DNA of 64,000 bases from NCBI GenBank assembly GCA_900660155.1, contig CABFPE010000115.1, positions 565,280 through 629,279 on the forward strand, written 5' to 3'. The position numbers were made by a program, and so were the translations under genes. Positions 37,860 through 49,183 of this stretch are shown in pieces. How positions within the stretch are numbered: position 1 is the stretch's first letter; each line of letters opens with the position of its first letter. Source of the DNA: Hofstenia miamia. Lineage: Eukaryota > Xenacoelomorpha > Acoela > Hofsteniidae. Under the pieces are notes generated by a model, which saw only the letters and a list, made by a program, of their open reading frames with translations, was not told the DNA's origin and searched no databases.

Positions 37860-38570
37860 TGTTGCATCATCACCCAAGCTATGGATGTGCCTAATAACGT
37901 ATAATTTAATAATTATATAACTAACATGGTCTCGTATTGGTCTCTTATAGTCATCAATTTAGATCTAAAATATGGTTACTAGAAAATATAATAATCGATC
38001 CTACGGTGGCATCTCGCCTTTCAAGAGTTTGTTACTACATGTCACATGAAACAACCGATAGAGAGCTAAGCAAAGGATAAAAAACATTCCACACGTAACC
38101 TTAACTTAAGTGCTTGTGATTCTTGAGGCTGGAATCCATTCATGTTTCCCCTAGCATGCAGCCATCGATCGCCACTCGCAATGCTCACTTAGCTTCTCAT
38201 TGCGTATTAATTAAGAACACCAATCAAAAAGAGTAAGCCACTAATACGGTAAATTTCATCATCTTTACAGCACTTTGTTTGTTTGTATATGAAAATTAAT
38301 AAATATGTTTACCAATTAAGCAAGTACCAATCGCTATCCAATTTCGTATGTCCACGTAATTATTCTTCTGCATGGTCCAATCGTTAGGCTAAAATCAATG
38401 CAGAGCTTTATGTCCACACGCGTTTTGTCAAAAAGGCATTGCGACAGATATTTGCTTTTACAACTTTTTGGCAAACTTAATATAGCTAATTTCTAATTAA
38501 AGGTGAATCGAGTTTTGTGTTTTAATTTTCTTTTATACTAGATTGAGCTTTTCTTTGAGATTATCCTACA
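37860..38570 (-). repeat. 3' LTR (element sense) of the Ty3-like fossil
   Basis: 711 bases sharing near-identical sequence with 45577-46753. Termini are TG...CA as expected. It is the shorter of the two LTRs. Confidence 0.9.
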
Positions 38571-38586
38571 TGCCTCCCCCAGCTTG
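38571..38586 (-). other. Probable polypurine tract
   Basis: Directly beside the 3' LTR the minus strand reads AGCTGGGGGAGGCA, a purine run at the place where plus-strand DNA synthesis is primed in LTR elements. Confidence 0.6.
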
Positions 38587-41435
38587 CGTTGATTTGAGCG
38601 TTGCTCTGTTCCTGTGCACTAGTATGTCTGCCTGTTTGATCAGAGTTTCTGCTTTTGTATCTTCCCATGTGGTTTCCGCGAATTCTACTTGCTTCATTAG
38701 TTTGAGTACCATTTCCTTTTTCATCGCGACTGTGTCTGCATATCTTATCATTGTTGCTGTGAGGAGTGAGTCATTTATTGTTCTTATTTGTCTTAGCTCG
38801 TTGATCTCTTTGGTAAATATTGGATAGAACTTTCCGTATAATTCCAGTCCTTTCAGGCTTATCATTAGTGTCATCAATGCATCAGCACAGCTTGTATGTG
38901 CTAGCTCTTCCTTTAAGTTTGTGTTGGGGTTAAAAAATTTAAATATTGACAGAAGGTTTTTTGTGTTTTGCACGTCCCTGTAGAAGAAGCTTAGGTTGTT
39001 TTGGATGTCTTCTTCATTTATTTGGGCGGGATTGTTCTTGTCCATTCTTATCATCATGATTATTTCGATCCTTTTGCTAATGTCATAAAATCGATATTGT
39101 TTATTCCATATGTCTAGCCATACCAGGTCGTTGACTCCTGAAAATAGCATCACTGTTTGTAGAGATCTTTTTTCTATTTCATTTCGCATTTCCTCTAGCT
39201 GTTTGTATATTGGCTTTCCTTCTATGTATAGATCATATGGCGTTACATTTTCTTTGATGTAGATTCTCTCCTTGTTGTTTTCCGATAACATGATTTGTTT
39301 CATCTTTTTGTATGTGTCCAAGGTTATGGTGTTTTTTGCTTTTTCTTTTGTGTTTACGTAAGTTTTGAATTCATGTAGGTAGCCTTTTGCGATTTTGCGA
39401 TCTTTAGGTAGACACCATCTTGGTAGTAACATTGGTATCAAGATTGTTTTTGGTGGCGTACATTTTAACATTTTTGTCTCGATGTTCCTTTCGATTTTTG
39501 GGTAGTTGCCCGTTGTTATGGGTGCTGTTGCTAAGCCGATTGTCGCGGGATAGTTCATTTTGCTTCTGTTATTTTCTCCCAGAATCTTTGTGTTAGGCCT
39601 CGCCTTCTTAGATTTATTGTTGTGGTTGGGGCGATTTCGATTTTAGATGTTATGCATTCTACATCAATATCCAATTGGTTATATGGTTTCAGGAGTTCAT
39701 TAATTTCTGTTCATGTAAAAGCTTCTGTGAACATTATTTTCATTGTGGCGACAGTGTGATTTTCTTTGGTTGGTTGGAAGTTGTGAGTGGTTATTTCAGT
39801 TTTGTGTTCTCTTGTGATTTTTATCTCTATCAGGTACTGCTCATCATCTGTGTCGATCCACTCGATATTACTGGCTGGGCTTAGGTTTCCCCATTTTTCC
39901 ATGTTGATTGCATCTATTCTGGCTTGTGTTTTCAGTGATAATGTGATATTTGTTGACGTCAGTAGTTCGTCTTCACGTATTATTTCTGCCTGCGTTTTTG
40001 TTGTCATTTCTAGAAACTCCACAGGTGTGCTTATTCCCGCTTTTGACATTTCTTCTGCTTTCTTAATGATTTTCGTGAATGAGCATTTCAGTGTTTCACA
40101 TTTGAACCTTTCGGTTTCTTTTGCTGTGATTTGCTCTATGTTTTTAGTTTGCATTTGATTTAGTATGTTGATTGTATTGCACATCTTCCTTTTGATTAGT
40201 TTTCTGGTTGTTAGCCACAGCTGTTCTTATGTCTGAAGAAGTTTCATTTTGGAGGTTGCTCCCCATATGTATTTTTTCGTGGGTTCATCAAACAGAGAGA
40301 TTTTGTTTGGGCAGATGCCCGTTTTGTTTGCTATTGTGACCATTGCACATGGGGTTTTCTTTTGTGATGATGCGTAGTATGTTTTTCTCGATGGTTTTCA
40401 ATGGTTTTTCTGTTTTGTCCAATGATGCGAATTTTTTGGTGAGCCCTTTTAGTAGCCAGTTCTTTATGGTCGTGTTGATTGGTGAGAAGGCGATTTTGTA
40501 ATATTTTGCTTTAGTTAGTTGTATTCTTGTTGACCTCAGTATCAGTAGTTGGAGGTTTATATTTTCCGTGAGGAAGATCTAGAGGAGCCATATTGTTGTG
40601 CAATGATGTATTTCAGGTGCATTCATCTCTTTGAATAGATATTGTTTGAAGTCTTTCTTTGTATTGAGTTTGTAGGATTTGTTTAGTTCAAGGAGGGTGC
40701 TTCTATCAATTTGTGAAATTTCCGTGTGGGAGCTTCAATGTTGATGCTTGGCCACTGTTCTTCCATTGTTTTTGTCATTTTCATCCCTTTCCATGTATTT
40801 TGTATTTCTTTCAAATGTTCTTGACGTTGGTTTAGGCTACATTTTATGTGAAGCTGTGTTATTTTTTTGAGGTTGTTGGTTGTGGATGTTAACTCTATCA
40901 TTTTTGCTTGTTGGTAGAGTTCGATTGCTATCCATAGTTCGACCATTAATTGGTAGACTTCTGCCCAGTAATCTAGCTGGAGATCCAGTTTTATTAGCTC
41001 TGAGATTGTTGTTGCATTTGTGTGACGTTCTTTAATAAAGACGTTTTGTACCTGCATACACATAGTGTGTAGGAATGTTGGTATTGTCTCTTCTGTTGTT
41101 AGTGTGACTGTTACGATTTGTGTTCCTGTTTTTTCGGCTACATGTAACATCTCCTGTAGTTGTTTTTCGAATTTGTTGTTATGTTCCTTATCTTTTGTTA
41201 TGTAGATTAGCATGAGGTTATCTGTATCTAGATTGATTTGTTCAATCTCAGCTATTTTGTGTTTGTTTTTCATGATGTTTTGGGCTTCAATCAGTGTAAA
41301 GTTTTTGTTGAACACTGTGTGTACTGTGCTTCTGAAATACGGTCTCTCTAGTGTTTCATTCATCTGTTCTGGGTAACTGATTATTGTGTTTATCATCAGG
41401 CGGTTTTCCTTGTCTAATATGAGCAGTAGGTTCAT
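38587..41435 (-). other. Env-position region of the Ty3-like fossil, product unrecognised
   Basis: Between integrase and 3' LTR lie three long frames on the element's sense strand (about 250, 157 and 330 codons). They are rich in Lys, Glu, Ile and Thr and mostly helical-looking, with motifs such as LEEMRNEIEKRS and ELRQIRTINDSLL. I see no clear membrane span or signal peptide. Their position is that of an envelope or other accessory gene in some Ty3-like groups, but nothing in them lets me call an envelope. Treated as a fossil; broken. Confidence 0.5.
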
Positions 41436-41819
41436 TTCGTCTGTTTTTGTTTGTCCTCTGATGTGGCTCTGGGTTTCTGGTGATAACTATTCATATGCAT
41501 TATATCTCATTTTTGTTTTCACAATGAAATATGGGTGTAATTTCTCACCATCAATTGTTGACATCTGTTTGCTTCTTTCTAGTGAGCATATAGTTCATTC
41601 TGACATGGAGTAAGTTCACTCTGAAATAGATTTTGTTCACTCTGAGGGGGCATGTAGCATCTCTTGAGTTACTCTGAATGGTCTTCTTGTGCTGGTGCTC
41701 AGTTTGTATTCCATGTCTGAACCACTGCTTATGAGCTCCAGTGGTCCCCTTTTTCTTGGTTCCCTTCTAGAGTGTCCATTTGCATTTGACCAGCTGTGGC
41801 TAGAGTGCTGCTTACAACT

Positions 41820-42135
41820 TCCTGTGGTGACTCTTTTGTCCACATGCCCTTTAATCAGTGGTGTGGTGTACTTGAAGGAAAGTTGGGACTTCGTTTCTTA
41901 CCTTTTGTCAGCATGCCCTTTAATTGGCAGTGCGGACTACTTGGTTCATCAGGCGCTCTGCTGTTCATCACTGTGCCCTTTAATCAGCAGTAGTGAGTAC
42001 TTAGCAATGTAGACAGTTTGTTGCTGTTCGTCTCCATGCCCTTTAATCAGTGGTGGCGAGTACTTAGCAATGTAGATGGTTTGTCGCTGTTTGTCACCAT
42101 GCCCTTTAATTGGTGGTGGTGAGTACTTAGCATTT
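41820..42135 (-). repeat. Tandem 63-bp repeat inside the LTR element
   Basis: About four to five units, each carrying ATGCCCTTTAAT (plus strand) and GAGTACTTAGCA-like blocks. The three right-hand units are nearly identical and 63 bases long, so the period is a whole number of codons. Read on the element's sense strand they give a repeated peptide of the form KYSPP.IKGHGD.Q.QT.YI. Left-hand units are more diverged. The role is unknown. Confidence 0.7.
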
Positions 42136-42248
42136 CTTCTTCTTTGCTAATGTTTTCCATGTCCCTGGGTTTGGTGAGTCTTGTTCTTTTCACTCATCTC
42201 CTGGGGTTCAATTCGCATTGCATCACTCTTCTCTTCAGTGATCTCTGG

Positions 42249-43260
42249 TTAATTTTGTTGTTTGATATTCCTAAACTGAGTTATTACATTTAAGTCCCAT
42301 GTTTCAGGGTTATAATTAATATTTTGTTTTGCTACCCTCTGGGGCATTATTCTTGGTTGTATATTATTGTCATCAATGTTGTGTTGGAATTCTTCTTCAA
42401 ATTCCTCCTCTGGTAGGCTATCTAGTTCATCCATTTGGTATTCATTTTCACCTTCGTTTTTTAGCTGTTTCACATATTGGTTGTTCATCTTGTCTGAGTA
42501 TTCACAAAATTGGATAGATAGTGGTGTTGTCACTTCTCTTCCGTACATTGCTTTGAAGGGGGTTATTTGTGTTGTTGAATGTGCGGAGATGTTGTAAAAA
42601 TATTCTGTCATTTCTATTCCGTCCCACCATTTGTTTCCTCCTATTCTTGAGGTTGCTACTCTGATGAGTTTTATTAGTGTTCTGTTTAATCTTTCTACTG
42701 CTCCATTTGCTTGAGGGTGGTATGCCGTGGTACATTTGCTGTCTATCTAGAGCAGTTTAGTGAGTTCTTGGAACAGTGGGCTTTCAAATTGTGTACCTTT
42801 GTCCGTTATAATTTTTTCCATGGGACCAACTTTTAAAATCCATTCTTTTAAAATTATGTTAGCTGTCTCTTCTGCAGTTGTGTTTTTCATTGGTACTATC
42901 CTTGCATATCATGTAAAGTTGTCTATTATTACAAGATATTGGTATCCTTCATCATCCTTTGATAGCATTTCGATATCTATGTGTACTATCTCGTTTGGTT
43001 TTGTTGTGATGATTTTTTGTAATGGTGCCCTCTGTGGTGGGAAATGTTGTTTGTTATTGAGAAGGCAAGTTGTGCATTTGTTTATGACGTCTTTGGTTGT
43101 TGTTCTTATTGTGGTGGTGATATACTTGGAGTTAAATGTCATTTCCATTTGTGTTATGCCGAGGTGCCCTCATTCGTGGGTTTTTTGTACCATTTCTCTC
43201 TTGTAGTACTCTGGTATTGCTATTCTGTTCATTTTACCAGTTGTGTGTAGAAGCCTGTTT
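42249..43260 (-). other. Integrase region of the Ty3-like fossil
   Basis: On the minus strand, an HHCC-type zinc region (GHLGITQ... and NKCTTCLLNN) is followed by the core domain start NEIVHIDIEML then YQYLVIIDNFT, which holds the first catalytic Asp. Further on comes TTQITPFKAMYGREVTTPL, the standard late-core motif of Ty3-like integrases (SP...M.GR). Fossil; broken. Confidence 0.8.
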
Positions 43261-43388
43261 TTGTTTAACTTCCACTTGTATCTGCAATAAATGTTTTTTG
43301 CTGTTTTGGGAAGTTGGAGTTCCTGATTTCTTATTTTTGTGAGTGTTAATGACTATTAGACCCTGTTCAAAGGTATTGTTGGCGATTC

Positions 43389-43700
43389 TCAGTCTAATTT
43401 TTCTAACATACCATTTGTGTTGATGTAATCACCTGAAGCGTTGGTTAGTCTGGTGAGAGGTTTTTTGAGATTTTTCCTGTAATATCCTAGTTTTGTTGCA
43501 CACTCGTCAGTTATTATTGATTTGGCTGCACCTGTATCTATTGTTGCCTTTACCATCATGCTGTTCATCACAACTGTAATTGTGTTTACGTTTTTGATGT
43601 TGGTTAGGATTAATAGCAGTGCTATGTTTTCTTGAGGTGGCACTCCTAATAGTTTTCCAATTCTTCTGTATTTTCGTCTTCTTTGTTTTCTGAGTTCCAA
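43389..43700 (-). other. Aspartic protease region of the Ty3-like fossil
   Basis: Contains VKATIDTGAAKSIITDECATKLGYY, quoted here as its core DTGA with the following A.SIIT and LGY, the active-site signature of retroviral-type proteases. It would cut the gag and pol products. Followed in element order by integrase. Fossil. Confidence 0.8.
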
Positions 43701-43789
43701 TTGACTGTGTTAGTGTTTATTTTGTTCCATGACGCCTTTTCATTTATTCTTGAGATATTCTCTAGCATGACATGGATGTCCACTGCTTT

Positions 43790-44911
43790 TCATATCATTT
43801 TCTCGATGTTGTCATTGACATCACATTTAATTTCAAATTGTTGTTTGACTTTCTCTGAAAGACCTTTAGTAATGTGGGAGAAGAGGTCATATTTCGAGAA
43901 GTGTCCTCCCCTAGAGCTAAGTATGAGGAGTCTTTGTACTTGTGACATATAGTTGCATATGTCATCGTATTTTTTCATTTTGGTTGAATTTAGGATCAGT
44001 CTATATTGGTTTTGGAAGCTTTCATTGTGGTAGTATTCGAGAAAATCGCCAGTAAGGGCTTTGTAGTTCGTTTTGGTTTCAGTATCTAATTAGGTAGTGT
44101 TGGTAGGCTGCTCCTGACAAGTATAGTGGCAGTTGGGCAGCTGTGGCAGTTTGATTTACTTTGTGCTCCTTCATGGTTAGTTCAAATAGTTGTAGCCATT
44201 CTTCAAGCATGGGGGAGTATGCATTGATTTTACCTGTGAAGGTTTTTAGTTGTGCTTTACAGGGAGTTGTTTCTTTGATATCAACCTCCGGGAGTATCAA
44301 GTTTTCAAATTTTGGTTTTGTTGGCTTCTCTAGTTTCATGTTGTTTGTCACTTGTTTGGTGACTTCTTGCATTAGTTCTTGAATTATTTTCTCCTTTTCA
44401 TCTTCTTCTTCAGGATTTAGTTTGTCGAGTTCATTTGTTGTGCCTTTTTTGGCTTGAGTGTTTCTTCAAGGTGCCATCAGGTCATTTTCAGGTTCTTCCT
44501 CAATGATTATTTTGTGTGTTTGTATTGGGTTCTTTGCCATTTCTTTTTCATCATTATCTTTGAAGAGTTTGGTTAGTCTCATTTTGTCTTTTAAATGATC
44601 CAATTCAAGTTGTTGCATTTCATTCTCTTTCCTTAGTTGAGTTCTGAGTACAATTTTTCCCATCTTGCATTTTGTTCCTTTATCTGGAGATTTGCATCAA
44701 AAAATCTCTGAGTTAGGTTATCAACCTGTATCTGGAACAGGCTTTGCTGTTTGTCAAGGCGTTTGAGCTCTAGTATTGTTTGTCTCCTTTCATTTTCGAT
44801 TTCTTCAAAGCAATCTTTTAGGGGTTGAATTTCCTCTCTTAGGGCTATTTCCATGTTTTTGTTTTGACGGAGTGTGTTCAATATTTCAAGGGAGTTGGGT
44901 AGTTGTTCCAT
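43790..44911 (-). other. Gag-like region of the Ty3-like fossil
   Basis: The first part (44911-44466) is a strong coiled coil (long runs of Glu, Leu, Gln, Lys). A later part (44372-44079) has KTFTGKINAYSPMLEEWLQ then FELTMKEHKVN, matching the retrotransposon gag signature F.G....W...FE. A final part (43978-43790) has YMSQVQRLL then LSEKVKQQFE. It would be the capsid-forming protein. Fossil; broken. Confidence 0.65.
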
Positions 44912-45556
44912 TGGAATTGTTGTATTTCCATATCTGTGGTGGGAGTAATTGGGGTTGATTGTGTTTGTGGCTTAACAGCCTCTGGGGTTGCAGTTGATTC
45001 TGCCGAGGTGTCTCACATTGCAGGAATCTGTTTCTGCTTTCTTTTGTTTCCTTTTGTCATCAGTTTGAGTTGAGTGGTGTGATCGAGGTAGTGCAGGGGT
45101 TGTTTTATAGATTGTTGCTTCTATATGAGTGTGACCAAAGTTTTCTGGTGTTGAAGAGAGAAAAAAAATTTTTGTAGGCTAGTAGCTTTGTCCTTTTCAG
45201 TTGTTGCAGGTTAGTGAACTGTTTATCAGATCATAACAGAACTTTAGTGGTGGAGGAGCCGGGTAAGTAAGTAAAAGATATGAAACAATGATTTGGTAAA
45301 TTCCATTGTAACAGATTAGAAGAAGTAAAAACAGCTAAACACAGTTGGAACTAATTAGTAACAATTAAGAATAACCAGAACCGTATCCAGTGGTGGGAGA
45401 GTGAAGAGGGTGGATTTCGCGGTAACTATTGCCACTCCAAGCATTGCTGAGCTAATTTCCAAAGCAGTGGTGGAAGGAGTCAACTTGAAACATTATTGAA
45501 CTAGAACAATGTGAGTAAGTAGAAGAAATCCATCTTGACCACAGTACTCGAGGTTT

Positions 45557-45576
45557 GCGTCCTGTCACAGTCGCCA
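45557..45576 (-). other. Primer-binding site of the Ty3-like fossil
   Basis: Directly inside the 5' LTR the minus strand reads TGGCGACTGTGACAGG. TGG is the universal start (complement of tRNA CCA). The sequence resembles the tRNA-Arg-type sites of mdg1/412-like elements from memory; the tRNA is not verified. Confidence 0.65.
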
Positions 45577-46753
45577 TGTTGCATCATCAACCAAGCTATG
45601 GATGTGCCTAATAACATATAATTTAGATGCAGTGGTCGGCAGATTCTGCCAAGTAGGGTAATGAGCACTTTCACTCTTTTTCTCTGTCTTGACTTTGTAA
45701 TCACTGAGATATAACTTAATTACATTTCCCAGCAGTACGATCCCATTCCAACCAAGTCCACCATTCCATCCACAGATACACTCAGCTCAGCCTCACTGAA
45801 AGAGTTTTGTTATGTGTGCCTTACTTACAATGAAATAAATAGACAGTCACTGATCAACTTATGCTCATTCTCATATCATGTAGCTCCAATGTGTGAGTTA
45901 GATAAATTCGCAACCTGATACTAACTGCCAAATGTAAAAATTAGTTAATGATTGATCAAGGCAGTTTCCTACATGTAATTAAAATATAAGCAAGATATAT
46001 ATCATAATTGACACAAACACTAGCTGCAGGCAAAACTAAATACTTCCAAAGACTATTGCAGCTCCTAACCTACATTTAATAATTATATAACTAACATGGT
46101 CTCATATCAGTCTCTTATAGTCATCAATTTAGATCTAAAATATAGTTACTAACAAATATAATAATCGATCCTACGGTGGCATCTCGCCTTTCAAGAGTTT
46201 GTTACTACATGTCACATGAAACAACCGATAGAGAGCTAAGCAAAGGATAAAAAACATTCCTACACGTAACCCTAACTTAATTGCTTGTGATTCTCAAGGC
46301 TGGAATCCACACATGTTTCCCCTAGCATGCAGCCATTGATCGCCACTCACAATGCTCGCTTAGCTTCTCATTGTGTATTAATTAAGAACACTGATCAAAA
46401 AGAGTAAACCACTAATATGGTAAATTTCATCATCTTTACAGTGCTTTGTTCATTTATATATGAAAATTAATAAATATGTTTACCAATTAAGCAAGTACCA
46501 GTCGCTATCCAATTTCGTATGTCCACGTAATTATTCTTCTGCATGGTCCAATCGTTAGGCTAAAATCAATGCGGAGCATTATGTCCACATGCGTTTTGTC
46601 AAAAAAGGCATTGCGATCGATATTTGCTTTTACCGCTTTTTTTGGCAAAATTAATATAGCTAATTTCTAATAAAAGGTGAATTGAGTTTTATGTTTTAAT
46701 TTTCTTTTAATTCTTTTTTACTGGATTGGGCTTTTCTTTGAGATTATGCTACA
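45577..46753 (-). repeat. 5' LTR (element sense) of the Ty3-like fossil
   Basis: 1177 bases, the longer LTR, bounded by TG...CA and followed by the target duplication ATAG at 46754-46757. It would hold promoter and polyadenylation signals of the element. Confidence 0.9.
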
Positions 46754-47360
46754 ATAGCCCTTATGCCAAGTGGTATGAGATTGGGAGGAAGGTATCAACA
46801 ATTCTTCTATTTTGTTTACCTGTTTTGATGAATGACAGCAGATCTCGAATTACTAAATTCATACTGACAAAATCCCGAGGATCCCTTTGAATATTCATAA
46901 CAAAAATGTTGTTGATTTCGTAATGATATTCTGCTATATAATACAGTTATGGTAATGAAAACGTCTTGTCGATTCAGTATTATGCATCTTTGAAACTGTT
47001 TAAATAATCTCAGTAGCCATTGTTCAATTGCTCTGGAAAAACGTTTATTTAAAGTACTTGCAAATGCTTTGTTGAATAACTACAATTAGAAAACCCAACT
47101 TGCATCTAAGAAAAATTCCTAAAGGGCAAAAAACGATCGATTACAAATTAACAATTGAATTATGTTTCCGAAATGTATATTGCAAAACTAAATATTTACG
47201 CAATAATTATGAATTAAATATTGAAATTCTCAGCAATTTGCACATAGATATATGTACATATACATATCAAGGCATTTATCATTGGCTTAAATGAAAGAGC
47301 GTTTGCATTACAATTTTTTGATTGTACAAACCACTAGTGGGAACGTGTCAACAAATCGGT
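46754..47360. other. Non-coding flank, nothing recognised
   Basis: AT-rich sequence right of the LTR element with no supported gene. Confidence 0.4.
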
Positions 47361-47369
47361 TTAGCTCAA

Positions 47370-47436
47370 TTTAGACACTGGTACCGATTGACTGGCTTTC
47401 CAACCGGCCGGCCAAACCCGACCGATTCCAACCCTG
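47370..47436 (-). mobile_element. Solo hAT-like terminus
   Basis: The reverse complement of 47421-47436 reads CAGGGTTGGAATCGGT and runs into a GC-rich patch with repeated CCGG steps. The tip matches, with two changes, the tip at 49184 (CAGAATTGGAATCGGT). hAT termini typically begin CAGGG. No partner end or target duplication was found, so this is a fragment. Confidence 0.35.
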
Positions 47437-47799
47437 GTGGAAGTTCAGAATCTCAGCCCCATGAACGACCAAAGGGCAAATTTGGCGAGTCGGATACCAT
47501 TTTTTATACCTTTTCGCAAAAATATGTGTCTCGAGAAAATTAAATTTACAGGCAAACGGTTGAACATATTTACAAACAAAAACTGGAAGTTTTACTAAAA
47601 TTAATCGGCTATTAATACATTGGTTAAGTTTTTACAAATGTCCCGTTGTGTGATAAGAATTTGGTTAAACGCAAATTTCTACGTACGACCAGAGAAATTT
47701 CATGTTGCGATTTTCGGAATTTTTAGACCAATGTCGCCTTGGTAAGTGGATTTTTCTTGAAGATAGTCTACACGTTTCGTTTTCCAATGGACGATATCC

Positions 47800-48500
47800 G
47801 CAGAATTTGGTGGTCACCTTAAAATTCGAGTGTCATTTTCAGACATTATCTTTTTTTTCACATGAGGTGTGAGGTGGTTACACAATCTTCCTCCAATATC
47901 CAGTCGTTGGGATATAAAGCATTTGCATATGGAACTAACTCCGACAGATTTCGCAATATTTTCTATGTCAATCGTTTCTTCGGGAATAACTTTCAAATGT
48001 AATCCCCAATATGACAATGTGCCTCAAACTGTAACTGTTAGACTTTTTTTGATGCATCTGAAATCTGAAAGAAAAACGTCATATGAACTTTAATTTCACC
48101 AAGTTCTGCAAAACTCAGTCGTTTTTCCTCGTATAAATCCGTGATATTCGGTACATTTTTGGCAATTTCTTTTTTTATACACGATCTAGCTAATGACCGA
48201 TGCACTGTCGAATGGTAAGCAGAAATTCCAGTAGTTTCCATGAACTTGAGCTATGTCTAGTCCAGAGAAAATGTAATTTTCCAAAGGTATGTATGACAAT
48301 CTGTGCTTTTCTTGTCCCGAAATTTTCCGAGGACAGACACTTCCAGGTTTGCTTTTGGGTGAACCCCTAGTTTCCAGAACTTTACAGTTTCTGTAGGATG
48401 TATATTGGCATGCCTGATGATGTGTATAAAAAACTAGAATTATGGGTGAGGTTGTGATGAATACATTCAAATGTGTCTCGGTTGTTTTCAATAACTAAAT
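47800..48500 (-). mobile_element. Probable Tc1-like transposase N-terminal scrap
   Basis: Two minus-strand frames can be read in sequence. PKSKPGSVCPRKISGQEKHRL is the GRPRK-like linker of Tc1 transposases, trimmed here to its key PK..PG...PRK pattern. METTGISAYHSTVHRSLARS is the second helix-turn-helix, and then NVPNITDLYEEKRLSFAE resembles K.P.LT..H...RL.FA. The DDE core cannot be read further left. Decayed and incomplete. Confidence 0.4.
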
Positions 48501-49183
48501 TAAGCACAACAAAAACTGGTATGTTGGCGTATATTATTAAACACACACATTTAATTACTATCATTGCTTACGTTATTATATGCTCAACAAATCACACTCT
48601 GATTAATTTCCTATCAGGGCAACACATCAAAAATATTAACAAAAGCCAAATATGTTGAAGACAATGAAAAGATACAATCGACCAGCAAATAGAGTTAAAG
48701 AAGCTAAAGTAGACTCAGTAGTTGAAGTTTTAGAATTAGTAATCAAAAAGTACTTGAAGAATTTTGGGAAATGTACAGCATCGTATTTAAATAGGAGACA
48801 AAATTAGAGGAATTACTATGTGGGGGTTGGCGCTTTGACGTCTCCAGCTTGCAAAGGACTTCTCGCATTGGTGAAATTCACATGTTGAACGTCGCACGAC
48901 ATTCTCGAATGACCACCTACATGTCAAAAGTGGCTGCTACATTATTAAGTCATAACGAGCCTACAACGTCTATATTAACATCTGATGAGAAACTGATTGC
49001 AAAATAAAAAATAAAATACTTTGCTTCACAGTCAGATGATGTTCCCGATATCAGAACCCCACAAAAAACAAGTTCTTCAGCCATGTTCGTCTTTGCCCTC
49101 AACAAACCCTATAGATGAAAAGTTTTACAACTTAGATTTTCGAATGCAAAAGGGTTGAGAGGAAATACAAAGCAGCACACTAG

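Larger units (their letters stand above)
37860..46753 (-). mobile_element. Ty3/gypsy-like LTR retrotransposon, broken
   Basis: An 8.9 kb fossil read on the minus strand. Long terminal repeats at 37860-38570 and 45577-46753 start TGTTGCATCATC and end CTACA (plus-strand view), and the element is flanked by the 4-bp duplication ATAG (37856-37859 and 46754-46757). Inside, in element order, are a primer-binding site, gag-like region, aspartic protease, integrase, and a long stretch of env-position frames that I cannot name. I did not recognise a reverse transcriptase or RNase H. The LTRs differ in length, and where they align I count about 45 substitutions in about 640 bases (near 7%), so the insertion is of moderate age. 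It is broken in several places. The Ty3-like call rests on protease and integrase style and on the primer site. Confidence 0.8.

Noticed and set aside
41386-43342. Several plus-strand open frames of 60-150 codons, some Cys-rich
   Set aside because: They are antisense to the gag, protease and integrase regions of the LTR element and mirror its codon composition.
47322-47543. Plus-strand 73-codon frame with Pro/Gly-rich residues
   Set aside because: It overlaps the GC-rich hAT-like terminus, which explains the composition. No family motif.
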